A program made the translations under genes and the position numbers. A stretch of DNA of 64,000 nt from Rhodococcus oxybenzonivorans (GTDB lineage: Bacteria; Actinomycetota; Actinomycetes; Mycobacteriales; Mycobacteriaceae): contig NZ_CP021354.1 in the NCBI RefSeq assembly GCF_003130705.1, positions 2,356,001-2,420,000 on the forward strand. Direction: 5' to 3'. Below the pieces are notes generated by a model. It saw only the letters and a program-made list of their open reading frames with translations. It was not told the origin of the DNA and did no database searches. Shown one piece after another: positions 28,634 to 38,821 of this stretch. Position 1 is the first letter of the stretch, and each line of letters begins with the position of its first letter.

Positions 28634-30103
28634 CTATCCCGCGTCGACGGCGTCCGCCTCGTGCTCGGACCTCGGTGACTCGCCGGCCTTCGTCCGCCGC
28701 AACCGGCCGAGGACACGACGAGCTTCCGCCTCCGTGGCGACGGCAGGCGGCGATCCCTCGAGCGGCTTGCGGGCGGTCTCGGAGATGAGGAGTACCGCGA
28801 TGGCCCCGATCACTGCGGCCACCATCATGTACATCGGAGCGACGAGATCGCTGCCGGTCGCGTCCTGCAGGGCGGTCAGCACCAGAGGCGTGGTACCCCC
28901 GAAGATCGAGACGGCGAGGTTGTATCCGATCGCGAGGCCGCCGTAGCGGATTCCCGTCGGGAAGAGAGCAGGAAGGACCGAAGGGAAGACGCCGACGAAC
29001 AGCAGCAGTAGTCCGCCGAGCATCGCGAGGCCGACGAAGACGGTGACGTAGTGCCCGACGCCGATCAGCAGGTACGCGGGCAGCGACAGCGCGAAGAAGC
29101 CGACGAAACCGGTCAGCAGCAACGGTTTACGACCCACCCGGTCGGACAGCTTTCCGACGAAGCTGATGCACACCATCATGATGAGCATCACGATGATCAT
29201 GAGGACGAGGCCGTGCGACTCGTCGTAGCCGAGCGTGTTCGACAGGTACGTCGGCATGTAGCTGAGCAGACCGTAGTGCGCGATGTTGTAGGCGGCGACG
29301 AGGATGACGCACAGTACGAGGGGTCGCCAATTGTCGACCAGTGTCTCGCGCAACTTTCGGCCGGTGGATTCTTCTGCGAGAGAACGTTCCTCAGCCTGCT
29401 GTTGCTGCTGGAAGGCCGGCGTCTCTTCCAGCCGCAGACGCAGGTAGAGGCCGATGAGTCCCAGGGGACCGGCGAGCAGGAACGGGATTCGCCATGCCCA
29501 GTCGACCAGAGCGTCGGCACTGACAGCGCTGCTGATGACGGTGACGAGCCCCGCCGCCGCGACATACCCGGCCAACGTGCCGAATTCGAGGAAACTCGCG
29601 AAGAAGCCGCGACGCTTGTCGGGCGCGTACTCGGCGACGAACGTACTGGCGCCACCGTATTCGCCGCCGGTCGAAAATCCCTGTACGAGGCGAAAGAGCA
29701 CGAGAAGGATCGGTGCCAGGATGCCGACCGATTCGTAGCTCGGGATCACGCCGATCGCGAAAGTGCTTCCCGCCATGAGGATGATGGTGGTGGCAAGCAC
29801 CTTCTTGCGGCCGATACGGTCGCCGAGCGGGCCGAAGAAGAAACCGCCGAGCGGCCGGACGATGAAGGCTGCAGCGAAGATTGCGAACGTCGACAGTAGC
29901 TGCGCCGTGCCGCTGGCCTCGGGAAAGAACACCTGGCCGATGGTGGTCGCGAGGTAGGCGTAGACGCCGAAGTCGAACCATTCCATGGCGTTGCCGAGCA
30001 TGGTCGCTTTGACGGCCCGCGAGACCGAGGCCTCGTCGATGACGGTGACGTCGGGTGACTGCGCCACCTCGTCCGCAGTGATGGAGTGATCTGGTGCATT
30101 CAT
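28634..30103 (-). CDS. MFS transporter, metabolite:H+ symporter (MHS) family
   Basis: A 489-aa membrane protein with 12 predicted helices. MLGNAMEWFDFGVYAYLATTIGQVFFP is the MHS N-terminal signature, followed by RPLGGFFFGPLGDRIGRKKVL (loop 2-3) and FRLVQGFSTGGEYGGASTFVAEYAPDKRRG. A central loop is rich in Gln/Glu (QQQQQAEERSLAEES). The family carries proline/betaine or dicarboxylates with protons, so an osmolyte role near ectABC is possible but unproven. ATG 30103 begins MNAPDHS; a longer upstream frame lacks membrane character. Confidence 0.9.
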   Translation of the reverse strand: MNAPDHSITADEVAQSPDVTVIDEASVSRAVKATMLGNAMEWFDFGVYAYLATTIGQVFFPEASGTAQLLSTFAIFAAAFIVRPLGGFFFGPLGDRIGRKKVLATTIILMAGSTFAIGVIPSYESVGILAPILLVLFRLVQGFSTGGEYGGASTFVAEYAPDKRRGFFASFLEFGTLAGYVAAAGLVTVISSAVSADALVDWAWRIPFLLAGPLGLIGLYLRLRLEETPAFQQQQQAEERSLAEESTGRKLRETLVDNWRPLVLCVILVAAYNIAHYGLLSYMPTYLSNTLGYDESHGLVLMIIVMLIMMVCISFVGKLSDRVGRKPLLLTGFVGFFALSLPAYLLIGVGHYVTVFVGLAMLGGLLLLFVGVFPSVLPALFPTGIRYGGLAIGYNLAVSIFGGTTPLVLTALQDATGSDLVAPMYMMVAAVIGAIAVLLISETARKPLEGSPPAVATEAEARRVLGRLRRTKAGESPRSEHEADAVDAG

Positions 30104-30349
30104 GAGTCGTGCGCTCCCCAGCGCCGGTATCACCCACGCGGGGCACGTACCTGATGCACGCATCTTTTCGTCGCCCGCCGGGTGAAGTGCTGGTTCGGGT
30201 CTCCTGGCCACGGGCCCTTCGGCGCGATGCGGCCCCCGCCGATCGGCTCTGGCTCGTGGCTGGTCCCGCCCCACCGTCCGGGGTGCGGGACTACCAGCTG
30301 TAAGAGTGATTACCGTAGCAAAGGATGCGGGGGCTTGTCGGTCCGAGTC
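30104..30349 (-). other. Non-coding gap with a strong hairpin
   Basis: No gene. On either strand GCTGG-TCCCGC (30259-30269) pairs with GCGGGA-cta-CCAGC (30285-30298), an 11-bp stem with a 3-nt bulge. It lies 50-90 nt after the reductase stop, so it may be a terminator lacking a T run. The rest is GC-rich and would hold the promoter of the MHS transporter. Confidence 0.4.
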
Positions 30350-31450
30350 TCAGTACGCCCGGGCGTACTGCGCCGGAATCTGCGGCGTCACCTGCGCATT
30401 CAATGCCAGTGCGGCTTTTCGCGGCCAATACGGGTCGCGCAGCAGTTCGCGCCCGAGGAACACGGCGACGGCTTCTCCCGACTCCACGATCCGCTCGGCC
30501 TGCCCCGGCTCGGTGATGAGCCCGACGGCGGCGGCCGGGACCGTGGTCTCGTTCTGGATGCGACGGGCGAACGGGACCTGGTAGCCGGGCCCGACCGGGA
30601 TCCGGGCGGACGCGACGCCACCGCTGGAGACGTCGACGAGGTCGACGCCGAGGTCCGCGAGGGCCTCCACGAGGGACACGGTCTGATCCGGCGTCCAGCT
30701 GTCCGCGTCGAGGCCGGGCTCCTCCGAGAGCCAGTCGGTTGCCGAGACCCGGACGAAGACGGGCAACTCGGCCGGCCAGACCCCGCGTACCGCGTCGACT
30801 ACCTCGAGCAGCAGGCGAATGCGGCGCGCGAAGCTGCCGCCGTACTCGTCGGTGCGGTGATTGCTGACCGGTGAGAGGAACTGGTGCAGCAGATAGCCGT
30901 GTGCCGCATGGATTTCCACCACCTTGAAACCGGCCCGCGACGCCCGCTCGGCGGCGGCGGCGAAATCGGCGACCACCTTCCGGATGTCGGCGGACGTCGC
31001 CGCGGCCGGCGGGGTGTGGTCGCCGAAACCGATCGCGCTCGGCGCCACCGTCTGCCAGGACAGCCGATCGTCGCCGTCGAGGCTTCCGCCCCCGCGCCAC
31101 GGGACATGCGCGGAGCCCTTGCGCCCGGCGTGACCGAGCTGGATGCCCGGGACGGCGCCGAAGTACTCGAGCTGTGCGTTGATCTCCGCGAATGCCTCGG
31201 CCTGGGTGTCGTTCCAGATGCCGAGGTCGGCGGGGCTGATGCGGCCCTCCGGGCTGACGGCCGTCGCTTCGGTGAGGATCAGGCCGGCACCGCCGATGGC
31301 GCGCGTCACGAGGTGCGTCCGGTGCCAGTCATTGGGAACTCCCACATCGCGGCCCGTCACGTCGGCCGAGTACTGGCACATCGGCGCCATCCACACCCGA
31401 TTGGGGACGGTGACTCCGCGGAAGGTGATGGGTTCGAACAACACGCTCAC
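30350..31450 (-). CDS. NADH:flavin oxidoreductase (old yellow enzyme, YqjM type)
   Basis: A 366-aa FMN-dependent ene-reductase with a TIM barrel. VWMAPMCQYSA contains the Cys typical of the YqjM subclass; HRTHLVTRAIGGAGLILTEATAVSPEGR, QLGHAGRKGS and FKVVEIHAAHGYLLHQFLSPVSNHRTDEYGG are the expected FMN and substrate segments. GTG 31450 is preferred because AGGAG lies 9 nt before it. It reduces activated C=C bonds; the natural substrate is unknown. It is divergent from proA. Confidence 0.92.
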   Translation of the reverse strand: MSVLFEPITFRGVTVPNRVWMAPMCQYSADVTGRDVGVPNDWHRTHLVTRAIGGAGLILTEATAVSPEGRISPADLGIWNDTQAEAFAEINAQLEYFGAVPGIQLGHAGRKGSAHVPWRGGGSLDGDDRLSWQTVAPSAIGFGDHTPPAAATSADIRKVVADFAAAAERASRAGFKVVEIHAAHGYLLHQFLSPVSNHRTDEYGGSFARRIRLLLEVVDAVRGVWPAELPVFVRVSATDWLSEEPGLDADSWTPDQTVSLVEALADLGVDLVDVSSGGVASARIPVGPGYQVPFARRIQNETTVPAAAVGLITEPGQAERIVESGEAVAVFLGRELLRDPYWPRKAALALNAQVTPQIPAQYARAY

Positions 31451-31552
31451 TACAGCACTCCTGCCTCTGATGGTCTCGACCAGTCGCAACCTGCGCGGGG
31501 GACGAAATCATTCCCGGTCGTTCCCGCGCCGCGCTGCACAGACCCCGGTATA

Positions 31553-31558
31553 TAGGCT
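31553..31558 (+). promoter_or_regulatory. -10 element TAGGCT, leaderless proA
   Basis: TAGGCT lies 6 nt before the ATG at 31565, with no Shine-Dalgarno sequence. A closely similar string precedes ndk. Confidence 0.5.
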
Positions 31559-31564
31559 GTCTTC

Positions 31565-32842
31565 ATGACTGCAGTGACCTCCACCGCGTCGACCGGTGCC
31601 GTGGACACCCGTGAGGCCGTTCACGCGGCGGCTCGTCGTGCCCGCACCGCGTCGCGGGTCCTTGCTCTGCTCACCACCGCGCAGAAAGACGCGGTCCTGC
31701 ATGCCGCGGCCGATGCGGTGCTGGCCGCTACGGCTGACGTCCTTGCCGCCAACGCGGCCGACATCGAGTCGGCCCGGGCGTCCGGCACCGAGGAATCCAT
31801 TCTCGACCGGCTCCGGCTGACCGAGGCTCGGATCGAGGGAATCGCCGCCGGACTCCGTCAAGTAGCCGGTCTGCCCGACCCGATCGGTGAAGTGGTGCGC
31901 GGATCCACACTGCCCAATGGGCTCGAACTGCGACAGCTCCGAGTGCCGCTGGGTGTGGTGGGCATGGTGTACGAGGCCCGTCCCAACGTCACCGTGGACG
32001 CGTTCGGCCTGGCCCTGAAGTCGGGAAACGCTGCGCTCTTGCGTGGATCCTCGTCCGCGGCGAAGTCGAATGCGGCGCTGGTCGTCGCCTTGCGCGCCGC
32101 GCTGGCTGCGCAGGATCTGCCGGAAGACGCGGTGCAATTACTGCCCACCGAGGACCGCTCGAGTGTCACCCATCTCATCCAGGCGCGCGGTTTGGTCGAC
32201 GTCGTCATCCCTCGGGGCGGCGCCGGACTGATCAGCGCCGTCGTGCGAGACGCCTCCGTCCCCACCATCGAGACGGGCGTGGGTAACTGCCACGTCTACA
32301 TCCATTCCGCCGCGGACCTGGAGATGGCCGAACGAATCCTACTCAACTCGAAGACGCGGCGGCCGAGCGTCTGTAATACCGCGGAGACGGTTCTGGTCGA
32401 CGCCGGCATTGCCGACGTCGCCGTCCCGAAGCTCCTGCAGGCGCTGCAGACGCACAGTGTCACCGTCCACGGAGATCTTCCCGGCATGGTGCCCGCCACC
32501 GAGACGGACTGGTCGGACGAATATCTCACCCTCGATGTGGCGCTGAAGGTCGTCGACGATCTCGATGCCGCGGTAGAGCACATCGATCGATATGGAACCG
32601 GTCACACCGAGGCCATCGTGACCGCCGACCTGTCGGCCGCGCGCGAGTTCACCGCCCGCGTCGATGCCGCCGCCGTCATGGTCAACGCGTCCACCGCCTT
32701 CACCGACGGCGAGCAGTTCGGGTTCGGCGCCGAGATCGGGATCTCCACCCAGAAGCTCCACGCCCGCGGTCCGATGGGGCTGCCGGAGCTCACCTCCACG
32801 AAGTGGATCGTGTGGGGGGACGGGCACACGCGTCCGGCCTAG
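31565..32842 (+). CDS. proA: Gamma-glutamyl phosphate reductase
   Basis: A 425-aa NADPH-dependent enzyme giving glutamate semialdehyde, second step of proline synthesis after ProB. Typical segments are [46 protein letters not shown] and [16 protein letters not shown] with the catalytic Cys. The C-terminus [27 protein letters not shown] is complete. It begins the second conserved block (proA-moxR-vWA) after the accessory insert. Confidence 0.97.
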   Translation: MTAVTSTASTGAVDTREAVHAAARRARTASRVLALLTTAQKDAVLHAAADAVLAATADVLAANAADIESARASGTEESILDRLRLTEARIEGIAAGLRQVAGLPDPIGEVVRGSTLPNGLELRQLRVPLGVVGMVYEARPNVTVDAFGLALKSGNAALLRGSSSAAKSNAALVVALRAALAAQDLPEDAVQLLPTEDRSSVTHLIQARGLVDVVIPRGGAGLISAVVRDASVPTIETGVGNCHVYIHSAADLEMAERILLNSKTRRPSVCNTAETVLVDAGIADVAVPKLLQALQTHSVTVHGDLPGMVPATETDWSDEYLTLDVALKVVDDLDAAVEHIDRYGTGHTEAIVTADLSAAREFTARVDAAAVMVNASTAFTDGEQFGFGAEIGISTQKLHARGPMGLPELTSTKWIVWGDGHTRPA

Positions 32843-32891
32843 CGCCACAGTTCGACCACCAATGTCCGCAAGCCCATCGAAAGGAGCGAGC

Positions 32892-33803
32892 GTGGATCGC
32901 GCACTACCCACCACGACGCCGTTGTTCGCGAGCGTCGACGACGTGATCGCCCGGCTCGCCGAAACCGGCTACCTGGCAGACAAGGGCACCGCGACCGCGG
33001 TGTTTCTCGCCGACCGGCTCGGTAAGCCCCTGCTCATCGAGGGACCGGCGGGTGTCGGCAAGACCGAGCTGGCCCGAGCCGTCGCGCAGACCACCGACGC
33101 CGAACTGGTGCGGTTGCAGTGCTATGAGGGCGTCGACGAGGCTCGCGCGCTCTACGAGTGGAACCACGCGAAGCAGATCCTGCGCATCCAGGCCGGGGCG
33201 AGCGCAGCGACGGGGAATCTTCACGGCCGCGACAGCAGCTGGGACTCCACCAAGGCGGATGTCTTCTCGGAGGAGTTCCTGCTGTCGCGTCCGCTGCTGA
33301 CCGCGATCCGGCGCGAGGATCCGACGGTGCTGCTCATCGACGAGACCGACAAGGCGGACGTCGAGATCGAGGGCCTGCTCCTCGAGGTGCTGAGCGATTT
33401 CGCGGTCACCGTTCCCGAGCTGGGAACGATTACGGCCGTCCGGAAGCCGTTCGTGCTCCTCACCTCCAACGCCACCCGTGAGTTGTCCGAGGCGCTCAAG
33501 CGTCGCTGCCTCTTCCTCCACCTCGACTTCCCGGATGCCGAACTCGAACGCAAGATTCTGGCGAGTCGAGTCCCGGAGCTTCCGGAAGCGATCGCCGAGC
33601 AGTTGGTGGCGACCATCCGGGTGCTGCGCGGAATGCAGTTGAAGAAACTGCCCTCGGTAGCCGAGACGATCGACTGGGGCCGCACGCTCCTCGCACTCGG
33701 GTTGGACACCCTCGACGACGACGCCGTGCGGGCCACCCTGGGCGTGGTCCTCAAACACCAATCCGACCAGCAGCGCGCCGCTGCCGAACTGCGACTGAAC
33801 TGA
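32892..33803 (+). CDS. MoxR-type AAA+ ATPase
   Basis: A 303-aa ATPase with Walker A EGPAGVGKTELA (about residue 45), Walker B VLLIDETDKAD and sensor LLTSNATRELSEALKRRCLF. MoxR proteins act as chaperones, usually with a partner carrying a von Willebrand A domain, which here follows 8 nt later. GTG 32892 has AAGGAG 6 nt upstream; longer in-frame starts overlap proA. It corresponds to Rv2426c by position. Confidence 0.92.
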   Translation: MDRALPTTTPLFASVDDVIARLAETGYLADKGTATAVFLADRLGKPLLIEGPAGVGKTELARAVAQTTDAELVRLQCYEGVDEARALYEWNHAKQILRIQAGASAATGNLHGRDSSWDSTKADVFSEEFLLSRPLLTAIRREDPTVLLIDETDKADVEIEGLLLEVLSDFAVTVPELGTITAVRKPFVLLTSNATRELSEALKRRCLFLHLDFPDAELERKILASRVPELPEAIAEQLVATIRVLRGMQLKKLPSVAETIDWGRTLLALGLDTLDDDAVRATLGVVLKHQSDQQRAAAELRLN

Positions 33804-33811
33804 GGGTTCCC

Positions 33812-35272
33812 ATGGCTGCAGGTGGTCCTCCCACGTCCCGGTCGGCAACATCAGGGCCCGCCGCGCCGCACGGGTTACCCGGCCACCTGGTCGACTTCGT
33901 CGAGGCGTTGCGGCGACGCGGCATCATGGTGGGCCCCTCGGAGACCGTCGATGCCGGGCAGGTCATGTCCGTCCTCGACCTCCTCGACCGCGAGGCACTC
34001 CGAGAGGGACTGGCGTGCGCCCTGCTGCGCCGTCCCACTCACCGCTCCACGTTCGACGCTCTTTTCGATCTGTGGTTCCCCGCGGCCGTCGGGAATCGGT
34101 CGAGCGGGGCCGTTGACACCAGGCTTCCGCGAACCGAGAAGGGCGACATCGATTACGACGCCCTGCGTGAGTTGATCGTCGAGCTCCTCGCCGACGGGTC
34201 GCCCGAAGCGCTCGAACTCACCGAACTCCTGACCGCGCAGATGGTCGAAGAACTCGGGCAGTACCAGTCGGCGAACGGGCCGTCGTTCTCGGCCTACCAG
34301 GCGTTGCGGGATGTGGCGCCCGAGACGCTGCTGAAGAAGATTCTCGACGGTCTGCTGGGCAATCAGCAGGACGGCGAAGCCCGAATGACGGAAAGTTACG
34401 AATCCGAGGTGGCCAAGCGCACCGCGGCGCAGCGGATCGCCGACTTCCGCAAGATGGTCGAGAAGGAGACGCGTCGGCGGTCGGCCGAGAACCTGGGCAA
34501 GGAGCGGGTGGCGTCGTACGGCGTGCCGAGGCTGGCCGAGGAAGTGGACTTCCTGCGCGCGTCGGACTCCGAGCTGACCGCTCTCAAACGTAACGTCACC
34601 CCGCTCGCCAGACTGCTGGCCAGCCGGCTCGCGGTGCGCCGCAGTCGTCATCGCGCCGGGTCGATCGATCTTCGGCGGACCCTGCGCAAGTCGATGTCCA
34701 CCGGGGGAGTGCCCATCGATCTCGTCCAGCGCAAGCCGAGACGCGCACGCCCGGAACTGGTGGTGATGTGCGACGTGTCGGGTTCGGTGGCGGGGTTCAG
34801 CCACTTCACATTGCTGCTCGTCCATGCGTTGCGGGAGCAGTTCTCGCGGGTGCGGGTGTTCGCTTTCATCGACACCACCGACGAAGTCACCCGATTCTTC
34901 GACACCGGCGCAGACCTCGGGAACGCGATGTCGCGGATGATCCGCGAGGCCGACCTCGTCAGCTACGACGGGCACTCCGACTACGGCAACGCATTCGGTG
35001 TGTTCGCGGAGCGGTTCACCTCGAGCATTACCTCACGCACCTCACTGCTCGTCCTCGGGGACGGCCGCAACAACTATCGCGACCCCAATCTGGAGGCGCT
35101 GGCGCGTCTGGTGTCGGTGGCCAAGCATGCGCACTGGCTCAACCCCGAGCCACGCGGACAGTGGGGTTCCGGGGATTCGGCCGCCAAGGTGTACAACGAG
35201 GTCATCAGCATGCACGAGTGCCGCTCCGCGCAGCAGCTCGCGTCGGTGGTCGCCGGGTTGCTCCCGGTATGA
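33812..35272 (+). CDS. CoxE-like VWA domain protein
   Basis: A 486-aa protein. The N-terminal half is helical ([26 protein letters not shown], typical of CoxE-like proteins). The C-terminal VWA domain has the metal site [14 protein letters not shown] near residue 315 and later FIDTTDEVT and [14 protein letters not shown]. With the MoxR ATPase it should form a chaperone or metal-insertion pair. The client is unknown and no molybdenum hydroxylase genes are nearby. Confidence 0.9.
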   Translation: MAAGGPPTSRSATSGPAAPHGLPGHLVDFVEALRRRGIMVGPSETVDAGQVMSVLDLLDREALREGLACALLRRPTHRSTFDALFDLWFPAAVGNRSSGAVDTRLPRTEKGDIDYDALRELIVELLADGSPEALELTELLTAQMVEELGQYQSANGPSFSAYQALRDVAPETLLKKILDGLLGNQQDGEARMTESYESEVAKRTAAQRIADFRKMVEKETRRRSAENLGKERVASYGVPRLAEEVDFLRASDSELTALKRNVTPLARLLASRLAVRRSRHRAGSIDLRRTLRKSMSTGGVPIDLVQRKPRRARPELVVMCDVSGSVAGFSHFTLLLVHALREQFSRVRVFAFIDTTDEVTRFFDTGADLGNAMSRMIREADLVSYDGHSDYGNAFGVFAERFTSSITSRTSLLVLGDGRNNYRDPNLEALARLVSVAKHAHWLNPEPRGQWGSGDSAAKVYNEVISMHECRSAQQLASVVAGLLPV

Positions 35273-35277
35273 CCACG

Positions 35278-35283
35278 TAAGCT
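35278..35283 (+). promoter_or_regulatory. -10 element TAAGCT before nadD
   Basis: TAAGCT ends 8 nt before the GTG of nadD and lies 6 nt after the VWA gene stop. It could start a separate leaderless nadD-rsfS-gpgP transcript. Confidence 0.4.
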
Positions 35284-35291
35284 CGGCACTC

Positions 35292-35987
35292 GTGGAACAG
35301 GGAACAACGGGCGCACGTCGGCGCCGTCTCGGGGTCATGGGCGGCACCTTCGACCCCATTCACCACGGTCACCTGGTGGCCGCCAGTGAAGTCGCCGACC
35401 GGTTCGGCCTCGACGAGGTGATCTTCGTCCCCACCGGCAGGCCCTGGCAGAAGCAGGGGAAAGTGGTCAGCCCCGCGGAAGACCGGTACTTGATGACGGT
35501 CATCGCCACTGCATCGAACCCACGGTTCTCGGTGAGCCGGGTGGACGTCGACCGCCGGAAGGTCACCTACACCGTCGACACTCTGCGCGATCTCCGCAGC
35601 TTCCATCCCGACGCCGAGCTGTACTTCATTACCGGTGCCGATGCCCTGGCGAGTATTCTGTCGTGGCAGGACTGGGAGGAACTGTTCTCACTGGCGAAAT
35701 TTGTGGGAGTGTCGCGCCCGGGATTCGATCTCAATACCGAACATCTGGCCGCACATCTCGACGCGCTGCCGGAGGACGCGGTCACGTTGATCGAGATACC
35801 GGCGCTGGCGATCTCCTCGACGGAATGTCGGCGGCGCGCCAGCCGGCACCGGCCTGTGTGGTATCTGGTGCCGGACGGCGTGGTCCAGTACATCTCGAAG
35901 CGGAACCTGTATCGGCCGCCGGACGCCGAGCGCCTGGACGGCGCGACGACGATGTCCGAACCGGCCCCCGGCAAGACCAAGAGCTAG
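35292..35987 (+). CDS. nadD: Nicotinate-nucleotide adenylyltransferase
   Basis: A 231-aa enzyme converting nicotinate mononucleotide to deamido-[21 protein letters not shown] holds the HxGH nucleotide motif, and [15 protein letters not shown] is the ISSTxxR motif. The start GTG 35292 gives a short basic extension before the core. It leads the nadD-rsfS-gpgP-octT-degV run. Confidence 0.95.
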   Translation: MEQGTTGARRRRLGVMGGTFDPIHHGHLVAASEVADRFGLDEVIFVPTGRPWQKQGKVVSPAEDRYLMTVIATASNPRFSVSRVDVDRRKVTYTVDTLRDLRSFHPDAELYFITGADALASILSWQDWEELFSLAKFVGVSRPGFDLNTEHLAAHLDALPEDAVTLIEIPALAISSTECRRRASRHRPVWYLVPDGVVQYISKRNLYRPPDAERLDGATTMSEPAPGKTKS

Positions 35988-36017
35988 CACTTTTTTCTAC
36001 GAACTGGAGAACATCGA

Positions 36018-36443
36018 GTGAGCGCAACGACCGAAGCCATTGCGATGGCACGCATCGCGGCAGTGGCGGCCGACGAGAAGCTGGCCTCCGATGTGGTGGT
36101 GCTCGATGTTTCCGAGCAGCTGGTCATCACCGACTGCTTCGTCATCGCGTCGGCGCCCAACGAGCGCCAGGTGAACGCGATAGTCGAGAACATCGAGGAA
36201 CGTCTGCGTGAGGCCGGTCACAAGCCGGTGCGCCGTGAAGGCACCCGGGAGGGTCGGTGGGCGCTGCTGGACTTCGTGGACGTCGTCATCCATGTGCAGC
36301 ACAACGAGGAACGTAACTTCTACGCACTCGAGCGGCTCTGGAAGGACTGCCCCACCGTCCCGGTCGACGGGATCGGCCTGCACGCCCCCGCGACCAACGG
36401 TGCCGATCCCGGCTCCGCGAACAGTGAGGAATCCGAGCAGTGA
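36018..36443 (+). CDS. rsfS: Ribosomal silencing factor
   Basis: A 141-aa RsfS/Iojap protein that binds L14 and blocks subunit joining in poor nutrition. VVLDVSEQLVITDCFVIASAPNERQVNAIVENIEE and DVVIHVQHNEERNFYALERLWKDCP are diagnostic. GTG 36018 follows CTGGAG. Its end overlaps gpgP by 4 nt. Confidence 0.95.
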   Translation: MSATTEAIAMARIAAVAADEKLASDVVVLDVSEQLVITDCFVIASAPNERQVNAIVENIEERLREAGHKPVRREGTREGRWALLDFVDVVIHVQHNEERNFYALERLWKDCPTVPVDGIGLHAPATNGADPGSANSEESEQ

Positions 36444-37099
36444 CGGACGCTCCGCGCGCCCCGCGACGGCTCATTCTGCTGAGGCACGGCCAAACCGAGT
36501 ACAACGCCGGAAACCGCATGCAGGGTCAGCTCGACACCGACCTGTCCGAACTCGGCCGGAGGCAGGCCCGCGCCGCTGCCGCCGTCCTCGTCGGTCGCTC
36601 ACCGATCTCTATCGTGTCCTCGGACCTGCGGCGTGCGTACGACACGGCGGTGGAGATCGGCGACAACGCCGGACTGCCGGTGCAGATCGACGAGCGCCTG
36701 CGGGAAACCCATCTCGGTGAATGGCAGGGGCTGACTCACCTCGACGTCGACGCGCGGGCACCGGGTGCTCGCGCGGCGTGGCGTAGTGACGCGACGTGGG
36801 CACCGCCCGGCGGAGAGAGCCGCGTCGATGTCGCGCGCCGCAGCACGCCGGTGGTGGCCGAGCTTCTCGAGAAGTACGAGGATTGGGCCGAACAGCCCGT
36901 CGTCCTGGTCGCCCACGGCGGATTGATTGCTGCACTCACCGCGGCGCTTCTCGATCTTCCTGTCAGTCATTGGCCGGTGCTCGGTGGTCTCGGTAACACC
37001 AGCTGGGTTCAGCTCAGTGCGCACGGAAACTCCGACTCGCCGAGCTGGCGCCTGGACGTCTGGAACGCATCCGCGAGCGTGGCAAGTGACGTCCTCTGA
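36440..37099 (+). CDS. gpgP: Histidine phosphatase, probable glucosyl-3-phosphoglycerate phosphatase
   Basis: A 219-aa phosphoglycerate-mutase-like phosphatase. [29 protein letters not shown] carries the RHG phosphohistidine motif; [10 protein letters not shown] and [17 protein letters not shown] complete the active site. Its place between rsfS and octT matches Rv2419c, which dephosphorylates glucosyl-3-phosphoglycerate for methylglucose lipopolysaccharide. The assignment rests largely on that position, since the superfamily is broad. Confidence 0.82.
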   Translation: MTDAPRAPRRLILLRHGQTEYNAGNRMQGQLDTDLSELGRRQARAAAAVLVGRSPISIVSSDLRRAYDTAVEIGDNAGLPVQIDERLRETHLGEWQGLTHLDVDARAPGARAAWRSDATWAPPGGESRVDVARRSTPVVAELLEKYEDWAEQPVVLVAHGGLIAALTAALLDLPVSHWPVLGGLGNTSWVQLSAHGNSDSPSWRLDVWNASASVASDVL

Positions 37100-37883
37100 C
37101 TTGGAGGCCGGTTCCGGAGAGCGGCCGGTCCTTCTCGTGCTCGCCGATTCACTGTCCTACTACGGGCCCAAGGGCGGCTTGCCGTCCAACCATCCCGATA
37201 TCTGGCCCAACATCGTTGCGCGCGAGTTGGAGTGGGACGTAGAGCTCGTTGCGCGGATCGGTTGGACCAGCCGTGACGTCTGGTGGGCGCTGACCCAGGA
37301 CCCCCGCGTGTGGTCGGCCGTCCCCCGGGCGGGTGCTGTGGTGTTCGCGGTCGGGGGAATGGATTCGCTCCCGTCCCCGCTGCCCACCGCGCTGCGGGAG
37401 CAGCTCCGCTACATTCGCCCGCCCGCGCTGCGGCGGGTCGTGCGTACTGCCTACCAATGGTTGCAGCCGCGGCTGTCTCCACTCGGATGGCCGGTCGCCT
37501 TGCCCCCGAAGTTGAGCGTCGAGTACCTCGAAAGCTCCCGGGCGGCGCTCGAATACATGCGACCGGAACTGCCCGTCGTCGGCACTCTCCCATCCGTCCA
37601 CCGCAGTGAGGCCTACGGCAAGGTGCACTCCGGCCGGCCGGGTGCTGTCGCGGCCATCACGGCGTGGGCGCAGGACAAGAACGTTCCGCTCGTCGACCTC
37701 GCGGAGGCCGTGCGAGCCGACATCTTCGGTGGCCGAGGAAATCCGGACGGAATCCACTGGGGCTGGGACGGTCACGCCGAGGTAGCGGCGGCCATGCTGA
37801 CCGCTCTTCGTGCCACCGGAGCGGCACCCCCGCTGGGTGCAGACGTCACTGCCGCGGACGCGGTGTCGAGCAGGGCCGAGTAG
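37086..37883 (+). CDS. octT: SGNH-type diglucosylglycerate octanoyltransferase
   Basis: A 265-aa protein resembling SGNH hydrolases: [16 protein letters not shown] with the block I Ser, [10 protein letters not shown], and [14 protein letters not shown] with the Asp/His pair near the C-terminus. Size, sequence and position match Rv2418c (OctT), which puts an octanoyl group on diglucosylglycerate, an early methylglucose lipopolysaccharide step. GTG 37086 overlaps gpgP by 14 nt, so the two are coupled. Confidence 0.85.
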   Translation: MTSSDLEAGSGERPVLLVLADSLSYYGPKGGLPSNHPDIWPNIVARELEWDVELVARIGWTSRDVWWALTQDPRVWSAVPRAGAVVFAVGGMDSLPSPLPTALREQLRYIRPPALRRVVRTAYQWLQPRLSPLGWPVALPPKLSVEYLESSRAALEYMRPELPVVGTLPSVHRSEAYGKVHSGRPGAVAAITAWAQDKNVPLVDLAEAVRADIFGGRGNPDGIHWGWDGHAEVAAAMLTALRATGAAPPLGADVTAADAVSSRAE

Positions 37884-37887
37884 TCCC

Positions 37888-38754
37888 ATGCCCGTTGTCG
37901 TTGTCACCGATTCCTCGGCCTCGCTCGTCCCCGAGGTCGTCGAGGAGCAAGCAATCCAGGTCGTGCCCCTTCATGTTCTCAGCGGCGACGAGGACTTTCG
38001 CGAGGGAATCGACGTCATTCCGGAGGACCTCGCCGGCGTCACCACCGCGGGTGCCTCGCCCGGCGAGCTGTCCGAGGCCTACGCGGCGGCGTGGGAAGCG
38101 AGCGAGGGCGCCGGCGTGGTCGCCGTGCACATTTCCCGCCAGTTGTCGGGAACCTGGGAGGCCGGACGACAGGCGGCGCAGGAGTTCGACGGTCGCGTGC
38201 GCATCGTCGATTCCCAGTCGGCCGGAATGGGTTTGGGATACCCTGTGCTGGAAGCAGCACGGCTGGCGAAGAGTGGTGCCGACCTCGAGACGGTGTACCG
38301 GCGGGCTGTCGACGTAGCGGGTCGCAGCCGTTGCCTGATTGTCGTGGACCGGCTCGATCAGTTGCGCCGCGGCGGGCGGATCGGCGCGGCGGCCGCGTTG
38401 CTCGGCACCGCGCTGGCGATGAAACCGGTGCTTCATCTCGTCGATGGACGACTCGTCCTGAAGGAGAAAACCCGGACCTCCACCAAGGCGATGGCGAAGA
38501 TGATCGATTCCGCCGTCGAGCTGGCAGGGGTGGACAGAACCTCGGTGGCTGTGCATCACATGCATGCACCCGACCGGGCCGAGTCGGTGGCGCAGCGGCT
38601 GAAAGAACGGATTCCGCAGGTCAGCGACCTCGTCGTCACTGATTTCAGTTCGGTGATCGGGGTCCACGTGGGGGCAGGCGCTATCGGCGTCGTTCTCTGC
38701 CCAGAGCCCGCCGAGGGTTATGCAGACGCCGATTCATCCACAACCTCGAGCTGA
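37888..38754 (+). CDS. DegV family fatty-acid-binding protein
   Basis: A 288-aa protein with the DegV fold: VVVVTDSSASLVPEVVEE, TTAGASPGELSEAYAAAWE and the fatty-acid-contacting Ser region VHISRQLSGTWEAGRQAAQEF, followed by QSAGMGLGYPVLEAARLA. Family members bind a fatty acid and can present it to a fatty acid kinase; no kinase gene is adjacent. ATG 37888 is 4 nt after octT. Confidence 0.92.
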   Translation: MPVVVVTDSSASLVPEVVEEQAIQVVPLHVLSGDEDFREGIDVIPEDLAGVTTAGASPGELSEAYAAAWEASEGAGVVAVHISRQLSGTWEAGRQAAQEFDGRVRIVDSQSAGMGLGYPVLEAARLAKSGADLETVYRRAVDVAGRSRCLIVVDRLDQLRRGGRIGAAAALLGTALAMKPVLHLVDGRLVLKEKTRTSTKAMAKMIDSAVELAGVDRTSVAVHHMHAPDRAESVAQRLKERIPQVSDLVVTDFSSVIGVHVGAGAIGVVLCPEPAEGYADADSSTTSS

Positions 38755-38809
38755 TCCACAGGCCAATTTTTCTCGCCCACAACCTCGCTGATCGGCCGCC
38801 GCGACGTTC

Positions 38810-38815
38810 TACCTT
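38810..38815 (+). promoter_or_regulatory. -10 element TACCTT, leaderless comEA
   Basis: TACCTT lies 6 nt before the ATG of comEA with no ribosome site, suggesting a separate promoter for comEA-comEC. Confidence 0.45.
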
Positions 38816-38821
38816 CTCTGC

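Noticed and set aside
30104..30349. Possible cobalamin riboswitch before the MHS transporter
   Set aside because: The string GCCAGGAGACC on the minus strand resembles the 3' part of that riboswitch, but the B12 box and CGGTGNNA core are not in the required order.
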